Source: Aphodomonas sp964553125 (GTDB taxonomy: Bacteria > Bacillota > Clostridia > Christensenellales > Aristaeellaceae). From it: a stretch of DNA of 37,236 bases. Of the stretch, positions 25,294 to 33,078 are shown piece by piece. Every line of letters begins with the position of its first letter. Within the stretch, counting starts at the first letter, position 1. Under the pieces are notes generated by a model. It was not told where the DNA came from and did not search any database. It saw nothing but the letters and a program-made list of their open reading frames with translations. The translations under genes were made by a program, and so were the position numbers. The stretch lies in the NCBI GenBank assembly GCA_964553125.1, contig CAZKJW010000010.1:1-37236 (forward strand). Reading direction: 5' to 3'.

Positions 25294-26616
25294 TCAGGCG
25301 TGTTCTTCCTCCGCAAAGAGGCGGCTGCCCGACGCCATGAGCGCCTGCTGCACCGTGCGATAGTCCAGCTGCCGGGGCGTCACGCCCTCGCGGGCGCTCA
25401 GCGCCGCCGCGACGCCGGCCGCCTGCCCCGTCGCAAGCGCCACGCCCATCACGCGATAGGACGCGTGCGCCCGGTGCGTGCCGGAAATATTCCGTCCCGA
25501 AAGGAGCAGCCCTTCCACGCCCTTGGGCAGCAGGCTGCGATAGGGAATGTCGTAAGGCGTGGCGGGCTGGGAATGCTTCTCGGCCTGTCCGCCGCCGGTG
25601 GGGTTGTGGATATCGATGAGGAACCACGCCTTGTGAACCACCACGTCTTCAAAGCGCGCGCCGCGCTCCACATCCTCGTCGGAAATCACGTAATCGCCCA
25701 CGAAGCGCCGGGTCTCGCGCACGCCCAGCGTGGACGCGGAGGACTTGACGCGGCAGTTTTCAAAGCCGGGCGCGTATTTGCGCAGGAACGCGACGACCTG
25801 CGGCACCTGCTCGCGCAGGAGATACTCCGCGCCGACTGCGCCGCTGACCGTCAGGGTGTTGAAGCCGTTGGCCTGCGTGGCGTTGATGTTCCGCTCGCCC
25901 GGCTGCAGCGTGCGGTGAATGCGCACGATGCTCACGTTCTCCGGCAATTCGCCGCGGGCGTTCGCTTCCTTGCACAGCTCGCTGTAACGGCGGCCGTCCG
26001 GCAGCGTGACGGGATCGCTTCCGCCGTAGCAGGCGAAGTTCCATTTTTCGTCCACCTGCTCGACGGTGAACTCCAGCGTGACGGGCTGGCAGTGGCCGTC
26101 CGCGCGACCCACCTCAAAGGGCGCGCCCGCCAGCATGGCCGCAAAGCCGTCGCCCGTAGCGTCCACCACGGCGTGCGCCGTAAGCGTCTCCATGCCCGTC
26201 GGCGTGCAGACGACCAGCCCGGCGACCTTCGCACCGTCCATGACGACGTTGACAACCGGCGTCTGAAGATAGACGTACACGCCGGCCTCCACGCACAGCT
26301 TCAGCAGGCGGTGCTTCGCTTCCTCCAGATCCACGCCGACCTCGCGGCCGTTGCGCGTTTTGATCTGCGGCGCGTCCTCATGACCCTCGTTGAGAAGGGC
26401 GACCACTTCGTCGTACATCGTGCGCCCCTCGGCATGACCCAGAATGGGCTGCACATGGCCGGAGGTCAGCATTCCGCCCAGAATGCCGTAGCGCTCCACC
26501 AGCGCGGTCCGCGCGCCCTGCCGCGCCGCGCTGACTGCCGCCGCAATGCCCGCCGGGCCGCCTCCCGCCACAATCACGTCATAGCTACCGGGATACGCTT
26601 TCTCAAATTTGTCCAT
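25294..26616 (-). CDS. FAD-dependent oxidoreductase (flavoprotein 2)
   Basis: A 440-residue flavoprotein of the same group as its three neighbours. It has the Rossmann motif VAGGGPAGIAAAVSAARQG, LVERYGILGG, VDATGDGFAAMLAG, STLGVRETRRFVG and the C-terminal GRNISGTHRAHASYRV with GQAAGVAAA. The histidine-bearing GRNISxTH form is shared with flavoprotein 4, whereas flavoproteins 1 and 3 have aspartate at that place, so two subtypes are present. No export signal is seen. It is the first gene of the leftward transcript, preceded by a long leader with two operators and a possible attenuator. GGAAGGGTGG precedes the ATG. The substrate is unknown; the acceptor may be menaquinone or an electron-transfer protein encoded elsewhere. 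Confidence 0.87.
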   Translation of the reverse strand: MDKFEKAYPGSYDVIVAGGGPAGIAAAVSAARQGARTALVERYGILGGMLTSGHVQPILGHAEGRTMYDEVVALLNEGHEDAPQIKTRNGREVGVDLEEAKHRLLKLCVEAGVYVYLQTPVVNVVMDGAKVAGLVVCTPTGMETLTAHAVVDATGDGFAAMLAGAPFEVGRADGHCQPVTLEFTVEQVDEKWNFACYGGSDPVTLPDGRRYSELCKEANARGELPENVSIVRIHRTLQPGERNINATQANGFNTLTVSGAVGAEYLLREQVPQVVAFLRKYAPGFENCRVKSSASTLGVRETRRFVGDYVISDEDVERGARFEDVVVHKAWFLIDIHNPTGGGQAEKHSQPATPYDIPYRSLLPKGVEGLLLSGRNISGTHRAHASYRVMGVALATGQAAGVAAALSAREGVTPRQLDYRTVQQALMASGSRLFAEEEHA

Positions 26617-26661
26617 GGTTTTTCCACCCTTCCACAGATTTCGTTTTTCGTTGTTTCAAAA

Positions 26662-26677
26662 TTTGAACCGCTCCAAA
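26662..26677. promoter_or_regulatory. LacI-type operator O1
   Basis: TTTGAACCGCTCCAAA, an imperfect palindrome around a central CG as in LacI/GalR operators. The 20 bases around it recur exactly at O2. It lies in the leader of the leftward transcript, about 105 bases after the predicted start, so binding could block elongation. Confidence 0.7.
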
Positions 26678-26695
26678 TTTCCGTTATCCAAAATA

Positions 26696-26711
26696 TTTGA
26701 ACCGCTCCAAA
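26696..26711. promoter_or_regulatory. LacI-type operator O2
   Basis: A second identical TTTGAACCGCTCCAAA, 34 bases from O1 (just over three helical turns), which would favour cooperative binding on nearly the same face. Confidence 0.7.
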
Positions 26712-26721
26712 TTTTGCTCTT

Positions 26722-26766
26722 AAAAACAACCGCTCCTGCGGTTCGCAGCCCCGTCTCCTGCAAAGA
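26722..26766 (-). promoter_or_regulatory. Possible transcription attenuator in the leftward leader
   Basis: On the minus strand, AACCGC-AGGA-GCGGTT followed by GTTTTT is terminator-like. The overlapping CTGCG-AAC-CGCAG is a mutually exclusive hairpin that would prevent it. A further hairpin CGTCTC/GAGACG lies just upstream in the RNA. The segment is within the first 60 bases of the predicted transcript. Confidence 0.45.
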
Positions 26767-26788
26767 GACGCACCTGCCGTTAGTTTGC

Positions 26789-26817
26789 AGTATAAAGGCA
26801 TCGGTTCTGCGTGTCAA
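26789..26817 (-). promoter_or_regulatory. Promoter of the leftward flavoprotein operon
   Basis: On the minus strand: TTGACA, a 17-base spacer and TATACT, close to the sigma-A consensus. Transcription would start near 26782, leaving a leader of about 165 bases before flavoprotein 2. Confidence 0.85.
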
Positions 26818-26970
26818 GCCCGGCGGCAAATATTTTTTCGGCGTCCGGCTTTTTTTCGCGCGGCGCGCGCCGGCTTTTTCTCCTTGAAATTCCTGCATTT
26901 TCCGCCCCTTCGCAGTCAAGCCGGATAATTCCCGGCGACAAAACTTACACAATTTTTTGAAAAAAAACAG

Positions 26971-26999
26971 TTGACAACCGCCGTAAATGATTTTATACT
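26971..26999 (+). promoter_or_regulatory. Promoter of the LacI-family gene
   Basis: TTGACA, a 17-base spacer and TATACT, the same two boxes and spacing as the divergent promoter. Operator O3 lies about 50 bases downstream of the expected start, which suggests autoregulation. Confidence 0.85.
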
Positions 27000-27052
27000 C
27001 GCAACTGGCGATGCGACCGGTCTTGTGATTCGCCATTTTTTTCTTCGCGAAA

Positions 27053-27068
27053 TTTGGAACGTTCCAAG
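27053..27068. promoter_or_regulatory. LacI-type operator O3
   Basis: TTTGGAACGTTCCAAG contains a perfect 14-base palindrome around CG and is the best match to the locus consensus. A weaker half-palindrome AAGAACGTTTC is centred 11 bases further on. Confidence 0.78.
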
Positions 27069-27098
27069 AACGTTTCAAGACAGATAAACGAGGTTTTC

Positions 27099-28160
27099 GT
27101 GGTTACAATCAATGATGTTGCCCGGAAGGCAGGCGTATCCCGCAGCACGGTTTCGCTGGTTATCAACCACAGCCCGCTGGTGAAGGATGCAACCCGCCAG
27201 CTGGTGGAGCGGGTGATCGCCGAGATCAACTACGTTCCCAACAGCAACGCCCGGGGGCTGAGCGCACGGGTGACGCGCAATCTCGGCGTGGTGTTCATGC
27301 AGGACTATCTGCCCTCCACCACCCAGATTTCCTACGACAACGACCAGCACGTGGGGCTTGCCTCCTACAACCTTTTCAACGGCATCGTCGCCGGGCTGAC
27401 CGGAACCGATTACGGTGTGATCACCGAAAGGTTCTGCTCCATCGCCGATCCGGAAGGGCTGCCCCGCATGGTGCGCGAAAAGCGCGTGGACGGCGTGTTC
27501 GTCGTCGGCACGCCTTACAGCGACTGTTTCCTTGAAAACCTCAAGCAAACCGGCCTGCCGCTCGTTGTGGCGGGCGTCAACAGCGATGAAACCGACGTCG
27601 ATTCCGTTTACGCCAACCCGCGCGTGGGCACGGCGCTGGCAATGGACGAGCTGATTGCCACGGGACACCGGCACATCTGCCTGCTGAACTGTTCAAGCCG
27701 CCTGCATTCGCACGAGCTGCGTCTGCAGGGCTACCGGCAAAGGCTCGAAGCCGCCGGAATGGACTTCCTGCCCGAATGGAACATCCAGATGGCGGCCAAC
27801 AACGGCAAATGCGCCTACGTCGCCTTCAAGTCCTTCTGGGAGGCCGGCTACCGGCCCGACGGCATGGTAACCGCCAACGGACAGAGCGCGGCGGGCGCGC
27901 TGGCCTATCTGTACGAAATCGGCGTGCGCGTTCCCGACGCGCTCTCCATCATCGCATACGAGGATTCTTCCATCTGCGGCTACGCCGCGCCGGCGCTGAC
28001 CAGCGTGAACATCCGCAAGGAAGAGGTCGGGCGTAAAGCGGCGCAATGCATGCTTTCGCGCCTTCAGGATCCTTCCCGCCCGGCGGAGCATTTTTCTGTT
28101 GATCCTTTCCTTGTGCGCCGCGCAAGCGTGCGGACAAGAAACGTTCAGGCCCCATTGTAA
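27099..28160 (+). CDS. LacI/GalR-family transcriptional regulator
   Basis: A 353-residue repressor-type regulator. The N-terminal helix-turn-helix (TINDVARKAGVSRSTVSLVI) and hinge (NSNARGLSARVTRNLG) are typical. The rest is a periplasmic-binding-protein-like effector domain with GVFVVGTPY, GHRHICLLNC, GYRQRLEAAG and the C-terminal TSVNIRKEEVGRKAA. The GTG start is preferred because it places TINDVA at the N-terminus as in the family and follows GAGG. A TTG 45 bases upstream lies inside operator O3. It sits between the two arms of the flavoprotein/importer locus and very likely controls both through the TTTGGAACGTTCCAAA-like sites. The inducer is probably the imported compound or a product of it. 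Confidence 0.93.
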   Translation: MVTINDVARKAGVSRSTVSLVINHSPLVKDATRQLVERVIAEINYVPNSNARGLSARVTRNLGVVFMQDYLPSTTQISYDNDQHVGLASYNLFNGIVAGLTGTDYGVITERFCSIADPEGLPRMVREKRVDGVFVVGTPYSDCFLENLKQTGLPLVVAGVNSDETDVDSVYANPRVGTALAMDELIATGHRHICLLNCSSRLHSHELRLQGYRQRLEAAGMDFLPEWNIQMAANNGKCAYVAFKSFWEAGYRPDGMVTANGQSAAGALAYLYEIGVRVPDALSIIAYEDSSICGYAAPALTSVNIRKEEVGRKAAQCMLSRLQDPSRPAEHFSVDPFLVRRASVRTRNVQAPL

Positions 28161-28173
28161 GGAGGTAACATTT

Positions 28174-29538
28174 ATGGCTCAGGATGCAAAGCGGTTTGAC
28201 ACGGACGTCATCGTGGTAGGCGGAGGCCCCGCGGGAATTTGCGCGTCCATCGCAGCCGCCCGTGAGGGCGCAAAGGTTCTGCTGGTGGAGCAGGGCGGTT
28301 TCTGCGGCGGCATGGCGACCCTCGGCATGGTCGGGCCTTTCATGACCAGCTACGACCGCAAGGGCGAAAGAATGATTATCCGCGGTCTCTTTGAGGAGAT
28401 CGTGAACCGCATGGTCGAGCGCGGCTATGCAATTCATCCTTCGCAGGTGCGCGCGGGCACCGGCTTTTCCTCGTGGATTGTCCTCGGGCACGATCATGTC
28501 ACGCCCTTCGAGCCGGAAGGGCTGAAGCTGGTGCTGGACGATATGCTGGAGGAAGCCGGCGTCAAGATTCTCTACCACACCCAGTTCCTGCGCCCGCTCA
28601 TGAACGGCGGCGCCATCGAGGGCGTGGAAGTCGCTTCCAAGAGCGGACTGCAAACCATTTACGGCAAGGTGGTCATCGACTGCACGGGCGACGGCGACGT
28701 AGCCGCCCGCGCGGGCGTTCCCTTTGAAAAGGGCAACGAGGAGCTCGGGCTGATGCAGCCTGCCACGATGTTCTTCCACATCTGCAACTGCGACGAAAAG
28801 GCGATGGACGCCGACGTGCAGGCGAACATCAACAACTTCTACCGCAAGGACGGCGTCAACTACCGTTCCTTCCACTGGCGCGTTTCGCAGGCGCGCGAGA
28901 ACGGCGACTGGACGATGAACCGCGTCAGCCTCGGCCTGTTCCGGATGCCCAAGCCCGACGAGTGGTGCGTGAACACCTCCCGCATCATGAATGTGGACGC
29001 AACCGACAACGAGAGCCTGACCCGCGCGGAAATCGAAGGCCGCCGTCAGGCGGAAGACATCCTCAAATTCCTGCGCAAATACGTTCCCGGCTGCGAGAAC
29101 GCCAAGCTCAAGAGCACCGGGTCCTACATCGGCATCCGCGAGAGCCGGCACATCAAGGGCGATTACCGCCTCACCGCCGACGATCTTCTCTCCGCGAAGG
29201 TGCCGGAGGACAGCATCCTTCTCTCGGCCAACTCCGTCGATGTTCACGGCCGCTTCGGCCCGGCGAGCAACGAATATGTTCCCATCAACGGGGATTACTA
29301 CGGCGTGCCCTACCGCAGCCTGATCGCCTATGGCGTGGAAGGGCTGCTGCTGGCCGGCCGCTGCGTCAGCGCCGATTCCACCGCCGCGGGCGCAATCCGC
29401 GTGATGCCGCCCTGCATGGCGATGGGTCAGGCTGCCGGAACAGCCGCCGCCATGGCGGCGAATGCCGGCGTGTCGCCCCGCAGCATTGACGCGCAGGCGC
29501 TGCGCGCCCGTCTCAAGGAGAACAACGTCGTCCTCTGA
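28174..29538 (+). CDS. FAD-dependent oxidoreductase (flavoprotein 3)
   Basis: A 454-residue flavoprotein with Rossmann motif VVGGGPAGICASIAAAREG, LVEQGGFCGGMATLG, IDCTGDGDVAARAG, YIGIRESRHIKGDY and the C-terminal VPYRSLIAYGVEGLLLAGR followed by GQAAGTAAA. No signal peptide. AAGGAGG lies at ideal spacing before the ATG, which is 13 bases after the lacI stop; an upstream in-frame extension would overlap lacI. It resembles flavoprotein 1 at the C-terminal active-site loop, with aspartate in place of the histidine of flavoproteins 2 and 4. It is co-transcribed with the regulator and precedes the importer. Substrate unknown. Confidence 0.88.
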   Translation: MAQDAKRFDTDVIVVGGGPAGICASIAAAREGAKVLLVEQGGFCGGMATLGMVGPFMTSYDRKGERMIIRGLFEEIVNRMVERGYAIHPSQVRAGTGFSSWIVLGHDHVTPFEPEGLKLVLDDMLEEAGVKILYHTQFLRPLMNGGAIEGVEVASKSGLQTIYGKVVIDCTGDGDVAARAGVPFEKGNEELGLMQPATMFFHICNCDEKAMDADVQANINNFYRKDGVNYRSFHWRVSQARENGDWTMNRVSLGLFRMPKPDEWCVNTSRIMNVDATDNESLTRAEIEGRRQAEDILKFLRKYVPGCENAKLKSTGSYIGIRESRHIKGDYRLTADDLLSAKVPEDSILLSANSVDVHGRFGPASNEYVPINGDYYGVPYRSLIAYGVEGLLLAGRCVSADSTAAGAIRVMPPCMAMGQAAGTAAAMAANAGVSPRSIDAQALRARLKENNVVL

Positions 29539-29603
29539 CGGCGTGTTCCCCGCGGTTGAGGAGCGGTCTGAACGCAAGTTTCCGAACAGTTTTCTTACCT
29601 TGA

Positions 29604-29619
29604 TTTAGAGCGTTCCAAA
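29604..29619. promoter_or_regulatory. LacI-type operator O4
   Basis: TTTAGAGCGTTCCAAA, with a perfect right half (GTTCCAAA) and a weaker left half. It lies about 70 bases before the binding-protein start, where it can control importer transcription. No clear -35/-10 pair was found beside it. Confidence 0.6.
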
Positions 29620-29643
29620 GTATGGCACCTATGATGGATATTG

Positions 29644-29659
29644 TCGGGGTTCCCCCCGA
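29644..29659 (+). promoter_or_regulatory. Hairpin just before the binding-protein ribosome site
   Basis: TCGGGG-TTCC-CCCCGA is a perfect six-base stem 13 bases before AAAGGAGG. It may protect the 5' end of the message of the highly expressed binding protein. Confidence 0.35.
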
Positions 29660-29687
29660 TGATAAATATAAAAGGAGGCACCACTAC

Positions 29688-31046
29688 ATGAAAAAGGTTC
29701 TCTGTATCCTGTTGGCGGCAATGATGATGCTGCCCGCCCTGTCCCTCGCCGAAGGCACGGACATCACCAGCTGGATTCTGGAAGACGACACTTCCATCGC
29801 CGGCGAAATCTCCTTCTGGATGCCCTTCAAAGGCTCTCAGGGCATGGACGCGCTCATCGCTGAGTTCAACGAGACCTATCCGAACATCAAAGTCAACCTG
29901 AACACCTACAACAACAACTCCGACGGCAACCTGTCCGTGAACACGTCCATCATGGCGGGCGAAGTTGACGTGCTGGCTTCCTTCGGCCTTGCCAACGCCT
30001 ATAAGCGCTGGGATGCCGGCCTGTACGAAGACCTGACCGATCTGGTGGAAGAAGAGCAGATCGACCTCGTCGCCAACTGGGGCAGCGACGCCTTCAAGTA
30101 TGACGATTGCATCTACACCTTCCCGTGCGGCGGTCTGAGCTACTACATCGCCATCAACATGAACGCGTGGGAAAAGGCCGGTCTCGGCGAACTGCCCACC
30201 GAATGGACTTGGGACGACTATCTTGCCGCCTCCAAGGCCATGACCGAATACAATGAAGACGGCACCGTCAAGGTGTACGGCGGCTCCAGCTATCACTCCG
30301 TGAACTACTTCACCTATGTGTACGGCTCCGTCGTCGGCAAGAACGCCTACTACGAGGAAGATGGCAGCTGCTCCTTCGACAACCCCATCATGCTCGACGC
30401 GCTCAAGACCGAATATCAGGCCGAAGTGGTCGATAAGGTCTGGTTCCCCAAGTCCGTCTATCGCGGAGACAACCTGCAGTCTCAGCAGACTTTCCTGGTG
30501 GAGCGCACCTGCAACTCCTCCATCACCCCGAACATGATCCGCTTCATCCCCGACACCGAGAACTACGGCGTCGACTTCATCACCGGCTTCGCTCCGTGGC
30601 CCGTCCTCGAAGAAGGCCAGACCAACTACATGAGCGGCGTCTCCCCCTTCTCCCATGCCGGCATCTGCATCAAGGATGACCGCACCGAAGAAGAATTCGC
30701 TGCCTGCTGGGCGTTCCTCAAGTGGTATTCCACCTACGGCGTGAAGTATCTGGCCGCCGCTGGCCACCAGCCCAACTGGGCCGGCACCGAAGCGGGTTCC
30801 GCGCTGGATCTGCTGTTCGGTTCCGAAGAAGAAGCCGCCAAGTATGTGGACGTTGAATCCTTCAAGCGCGTGGTCGGCGTTTCCACCAACCCCGCCTACT
30901 ATGAGGACGAGCTCACCGCCTACACCACCGTCAACAGCACCATCAACGAATACACCATGTACGTGCTGAACGACACCATGACCCCCGAAGACGCTCTGGC
31001 CGAAGCGACCAAGCTGGCCGACGAAGCCATCGCCAAGGAAAGGTAA
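29688..31046 (+). CDS. Extracellular solute-binding protein of a sugar ABC importer
   Basis: A 452-residue binding protein of the type found with MalF/MalG-like permeases. Residues 1-21 form a Sec signal peptide (MKKVLCILLAAMMMLPALSL then A, E, G), with likely cleavage after SLA. There is no lipobox cysteine at the cleavage site, unusual for a Bacillota binding protein. The mature part begins with a sheet segment GEISFWMPFKGSQG and has MDALIAEFNETYPNIKVNL, typical of the family. AAAGGAGG precedes the ATG; an in-frame ATG further upstream lies before this site and would bury the signal peptide. The locus suggests a carbohydrate or polyol ligand; the sequence does not say which. Confidence 0.9.
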   Translation: MKKVLCILLAAMMMLPALSLAEGTDITSWILEDDTSIAGEISFWMPFKGSQGMDALIAEFNETYPNIKVNLNTYNNNSDGNLSVNTSIMAGEVDVLASFGLANAYKRWDAGLYEDLTDLVEEEQIDLVANWGSDAFKYDDCIYTFPCGGLSYYIAINMNAWEKAGLGELPTEWTWDDYLAASKAMTEYNEDGTVKVYGGSSYHSVNYFTYVYGSVVGKNAYYEEDGSCSFDNPIMLDALKTEYQAEVVDKVWFPKSVYRGDNLQSQQTFLVERTCNSSITPNMIRFIPDTENYGVDFITGFAPWPVLEEGQTNYMSGVSPFSHAGICIKDDRTEEEFAACWAFLKWYSTYGVKYLAAAGHQPNWAGTEAGSALDLLFGSEEEAAKYVDVESFKRVVGVSTNPAYYEDELTAYTTVNSTINEYTMYVLNDTMTPEDALAEATKLADEAIAKER

Positions 31047-31058
31047 GATTCTTCTGTT

Positions 31059-31095
31059 CGGCGGGGAACGCTTCCTCGTGCGGCGTCCCCCGCCG
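31059..31095 (+). terminator. Stem-loop between binding protein and permease genes
   Basis: CGGCGGGGAACGC pairs with GCGTCCCCCGCCG over 12 of 13 positions, followed by TTCCTTT. It is a weak terminator or mRNA-stabilising structure of the kind that keeps binding protein in excess over permease. Confidence 0.65.
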
Positions 31096-31142
31096 TTCCT
31101 TTACTCAAAAGCTGTAGAAACCGGGGAAATGAGGTTGAATTC

Positions 31143-32063
31143 ATGAGCAAGATCGGTCGCAACCGCAATCAAATCAAGGAGAACCTGACGGGGTATGCCT
31201 TTGTTTCTCCAGCGTTGATCGCATATCTTCTGTTAATCGCGTTCCCCTTCTTCCTTACGCTGATTCTCTCTTTCACGGAGTTCAACTTCCTGAAAGTCAG
31301 AAGCCTTGCCAAGCTGGGCAAGTACATCGATTTCATCGGCCTTGATAATTTCAGGGACATCTTTTCCGACCGCAAATTCATGCAGTCCATCGCAAATACC
31401 TTCGTCTATGCAATCTCGACGGTGCCTGCCTCCGTCGTGCTGGGCCTGCTTCTCGCCTATGTCCTCAACGGCAAGGTCTACATGAAAAAGCTGCTGCGCC
31501 TCGCTTTCTTTATTCCTTATATCTCCTCCATCGTGGCGCTGGGCGCAGTGTTCAAGTTCCTTTTCCGTGAAGACGGTCTGGTCAACGCCTTCCTTGCCCG
31601 GATCGGCTGGATCGCCGAGCCGATCAAGTGGACGGTTGACCCGCGCGTGACCAAGGTGCCCATCATCCTGCTGGTCATCTGGACGAGCCTTGGCTATGTG
31701 CTCATCATCTACATGGCGGCTCTGCAGAACGTGCCGCGCAGCCTTTATGAGGCGGCTACCATCGACGGCGCCAGCGGCTTCCAGCAATTCCTCAAGATCA
31801 CCCTGCCCATGGTTTCCCCCACCACGTTCTATCTGCTGACCGTGCGCATGATCGCCATCTTCAAGATTTTCGGCTCGGTCAACGTCTTCACCATGGGATC
31901 GTCCATAACATCGAATACCTCCATCGTTCAGGAGATTTACTCCACAGCCTTCTCAAGTTACCAGCACGGTTACGCCTCTGCTCAGTCCGTTTTCCTTCTC
32001 ATCATCATTCTTTTCTTCACGGCGATCAACTTCGTCGGACAGAAAAAATGGGTCCATTATTAA
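31143..32063 (+). CDS. ABC importer permease, MalF/UgpA type
   Basis: A 306-residue inner-membrane permease with about six membrane segments. The cytoplasmic EAA loop, which contacts the ATPase, reads EAATIDGASGFQQFLKITLP. The N-terminus is short, as in the UgpA/LacF branch. GAGG lies eight bases before the ATG. It pairs with the next gene's product and the binding protein. No ATPase gene is present in the window, so a shared MsmX-type ATPase encoded elsewhere is likely. Confidence 0.93.
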   Translation: MSKIGRNRNQIKENLTGYAFVSPALIAYLLLIAFPFFLTLILSFTEFNFLKVRSLAKLGKYIDFIGLDNFRDIFSDRKFMQSIANTFVYAISTVPASVVLGLLLAYVLNGKVYMKKLLRLAFFIPYISSIVALGAVFKFLFREDGLVNAFLARIGWIAEPIKWTVDPRVTKVPIILLVIWTSLGYVLIIYMAALQNVPRSLYEAATIDGASGFQQFLKITLPMVSPTTFYLLTVRMIAIFKIFGSVNVFTMGSSITSNTSIVQEIYSTAFSSYQHGYASAQSVFLLIIILFFTAINFVGQKKWVHY

Positions 32064-32082
32064 GGCAAGGGGGCGTACATGA

Positions 32083-32916
32083 ATGAAAAGCCGTGGAAGA
32101 ATTTTCGCTTTCATTAAAACCGTAATCTTGGGACTGATTTCCATCGCGTTCCTGCTCCCCCTGATCTGGATGGTCACTTCCTCCCTGAAAAACACCAACG
32201 AGGTCTTCTCGCAGAACTGGAAGTGGCTGCCCGAAGTGTGGCGCTGGGACAACTACGTAACCGTCTGGACTGCTCCGGACGTGAGCATGCTCAAGGCGTA
32301 TGCCAACACCACGTTCATCACGGTGATCGGCACGCTGGGGCAGCTTGTCGTCGCCTCGCTCGCCGCCTATGCTTTCGCCAAGATCAACTTCAAGGGCAAG
32401 GGCGTTGTGTTCGGCATGTTCCTCACCACCATGATGATGCCCACCGAGGTCACCATTGTGCCGCGCTTCATCCTGTTCAAAACCGTTGGGCTGTACAATA
32501 ACCTCTGGGCCGTCATCCTGCCGCACTTCTTCAGCGCAACCGCGATTTTCCTCCTGCGCCAGTTCTACATGGGCCTTCCGGACGACCTCATGGAAGCCGC
32601 AAAAATCGACGGCGCGGGACACCCGAGGATTTTCGCCCAGATTCTCATGCCGCTGACCAAGTCCAGCCTGATTTCGCTCATGGTGCTCTCCTTCATCAGC
32701 TGCTGGAACAACTATATGTCCCCGCTGATCTTCCTCGTCAAGACGCACCTGTATACCATTTCGCAGGTCATCCGCTGGTACATGCTCGACGACCTTCAGC
32801 GCTACGACCTCAACATGGCAGCGGCCACCAGCGCGATCATTCCGGTTATCATCCTCTTCGTGTTCTGCCAGAAGTATTTCGTGGAAGGCATTGCCACCTC
32901 CGGCATGAAGGGCTGA
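32083..32916 (+). CDS. ABC importer permease, MalG/UgpE type
   Basis: A 277-residue inner-membrane permease. The N-terminal membrane segment is followed by the family's LLPLIWMVTSSLKNTNEVF, and the EAA loop reads EAAKIDGAGHPRIFAQILMP. It ends with the usual FVEGIATSGMKG. Its ATG lies 20 bases after the other permease gene; an overlapping ATG four bases earlier is out of frame and soon stops. It forms the second half of the membrane channel. Confidence 0.93.
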   Translation: MKSRGRIFAFIKTVILGLISIAFLLPLIWMVTSSLKNTNEVFSQNWKWLPEVWRWDNYVTVWTAPDVSMLKAYANTTFITVIGTLGQLVVASLAAYAFAKINFKGKGVVFGMFLTTMMMPTEVTIVPRFILFKTVGLYNNLWAVILPHFFSATAIFLLRQFYMGLPDDLMEAAKIDGAGHPRIFAQILMPLTKSSLISLMVLSFISCWNNYMSPLIFLVKTHLYTISQVIRWYMLDDLQRYDLNMAAATSAIIPVIILFVFCQKYFVEGIATSGMKG

Positions 32917-32940
32917 TTCTACCGGCCAATACGGCGATAT

Positions 32941-32957
32941 GCCGCGCCCTGCGCGGC
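32941..32957. repeat. Dispersed intergenic palindrome (copy 3)
   Basis: GCCGCGCCCTGCGCGGC, identical to copy 2 at 12068-12084, including the preceding AT, and sharing its 15-base core with copy 1. Confidence 0.6.
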
Positions 32958-32979
32958 GTCAGCCGACAAAACTCTCCGG

Positions 32980-33015
32980 CTCGTTGCCGTCTTTCCGGCG
33001 GCGAGTCTTTTATTT
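32980..33015 (+). terminator. Terminator after the importer genes
   Basis: CTCGTTGCCG pairs with CGGCGGCGAG (two G-U pairs) around a 6-base loop, followed by TCTTTTATTT. It separates the importer from flavoprotein 4, though read-through is possible. Confidence 0.65.
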
Positions 33016-33078
33016 CACCCAAATTTCCCCCAACGCGCGCAAAAGCCCTCCGCTTTCGCCGTCCGAAGGAGTGTCGTT

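Larger units (their letters stand above)
26617..27098. promoter_or_regulatory. Divergent control region of the LacI regulon
   Basis: About 480 bases without a gene. It holds two divergent promoters with perfect TTGACA boxes, three LacI-type operators, a leftward leader with alternative hairpins, and a GC-rich inverted segment at 26845-26873 between the promoters. Each element is listed separately. Confidence 0.8.

Noticed and set aside
26845..26880. GC-rich inverted segment with a T-run between the divergent promoters, considered as a terminator
   Set aside because: CCGGC/GCCGG with a CTTTTTC tail points rightward, but no rightward transcript enters from the left; the stem is short and the loop long.
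27054..27098. TTG start giving a 15-residue longer LacI-family protein
   Set aside because: The TTG lies inside operator O3. The GTG at 27099 has an upstream GAGG and gives the family's usual N-terminus.
29598..29635. Promoter directly before the binding-protein gene
   Set aside because: TATGAT and TATGGC boxes exist, but no -35 at proper distance could be matched; expression may come from the lacI promoter or a weak promoter I could not define.
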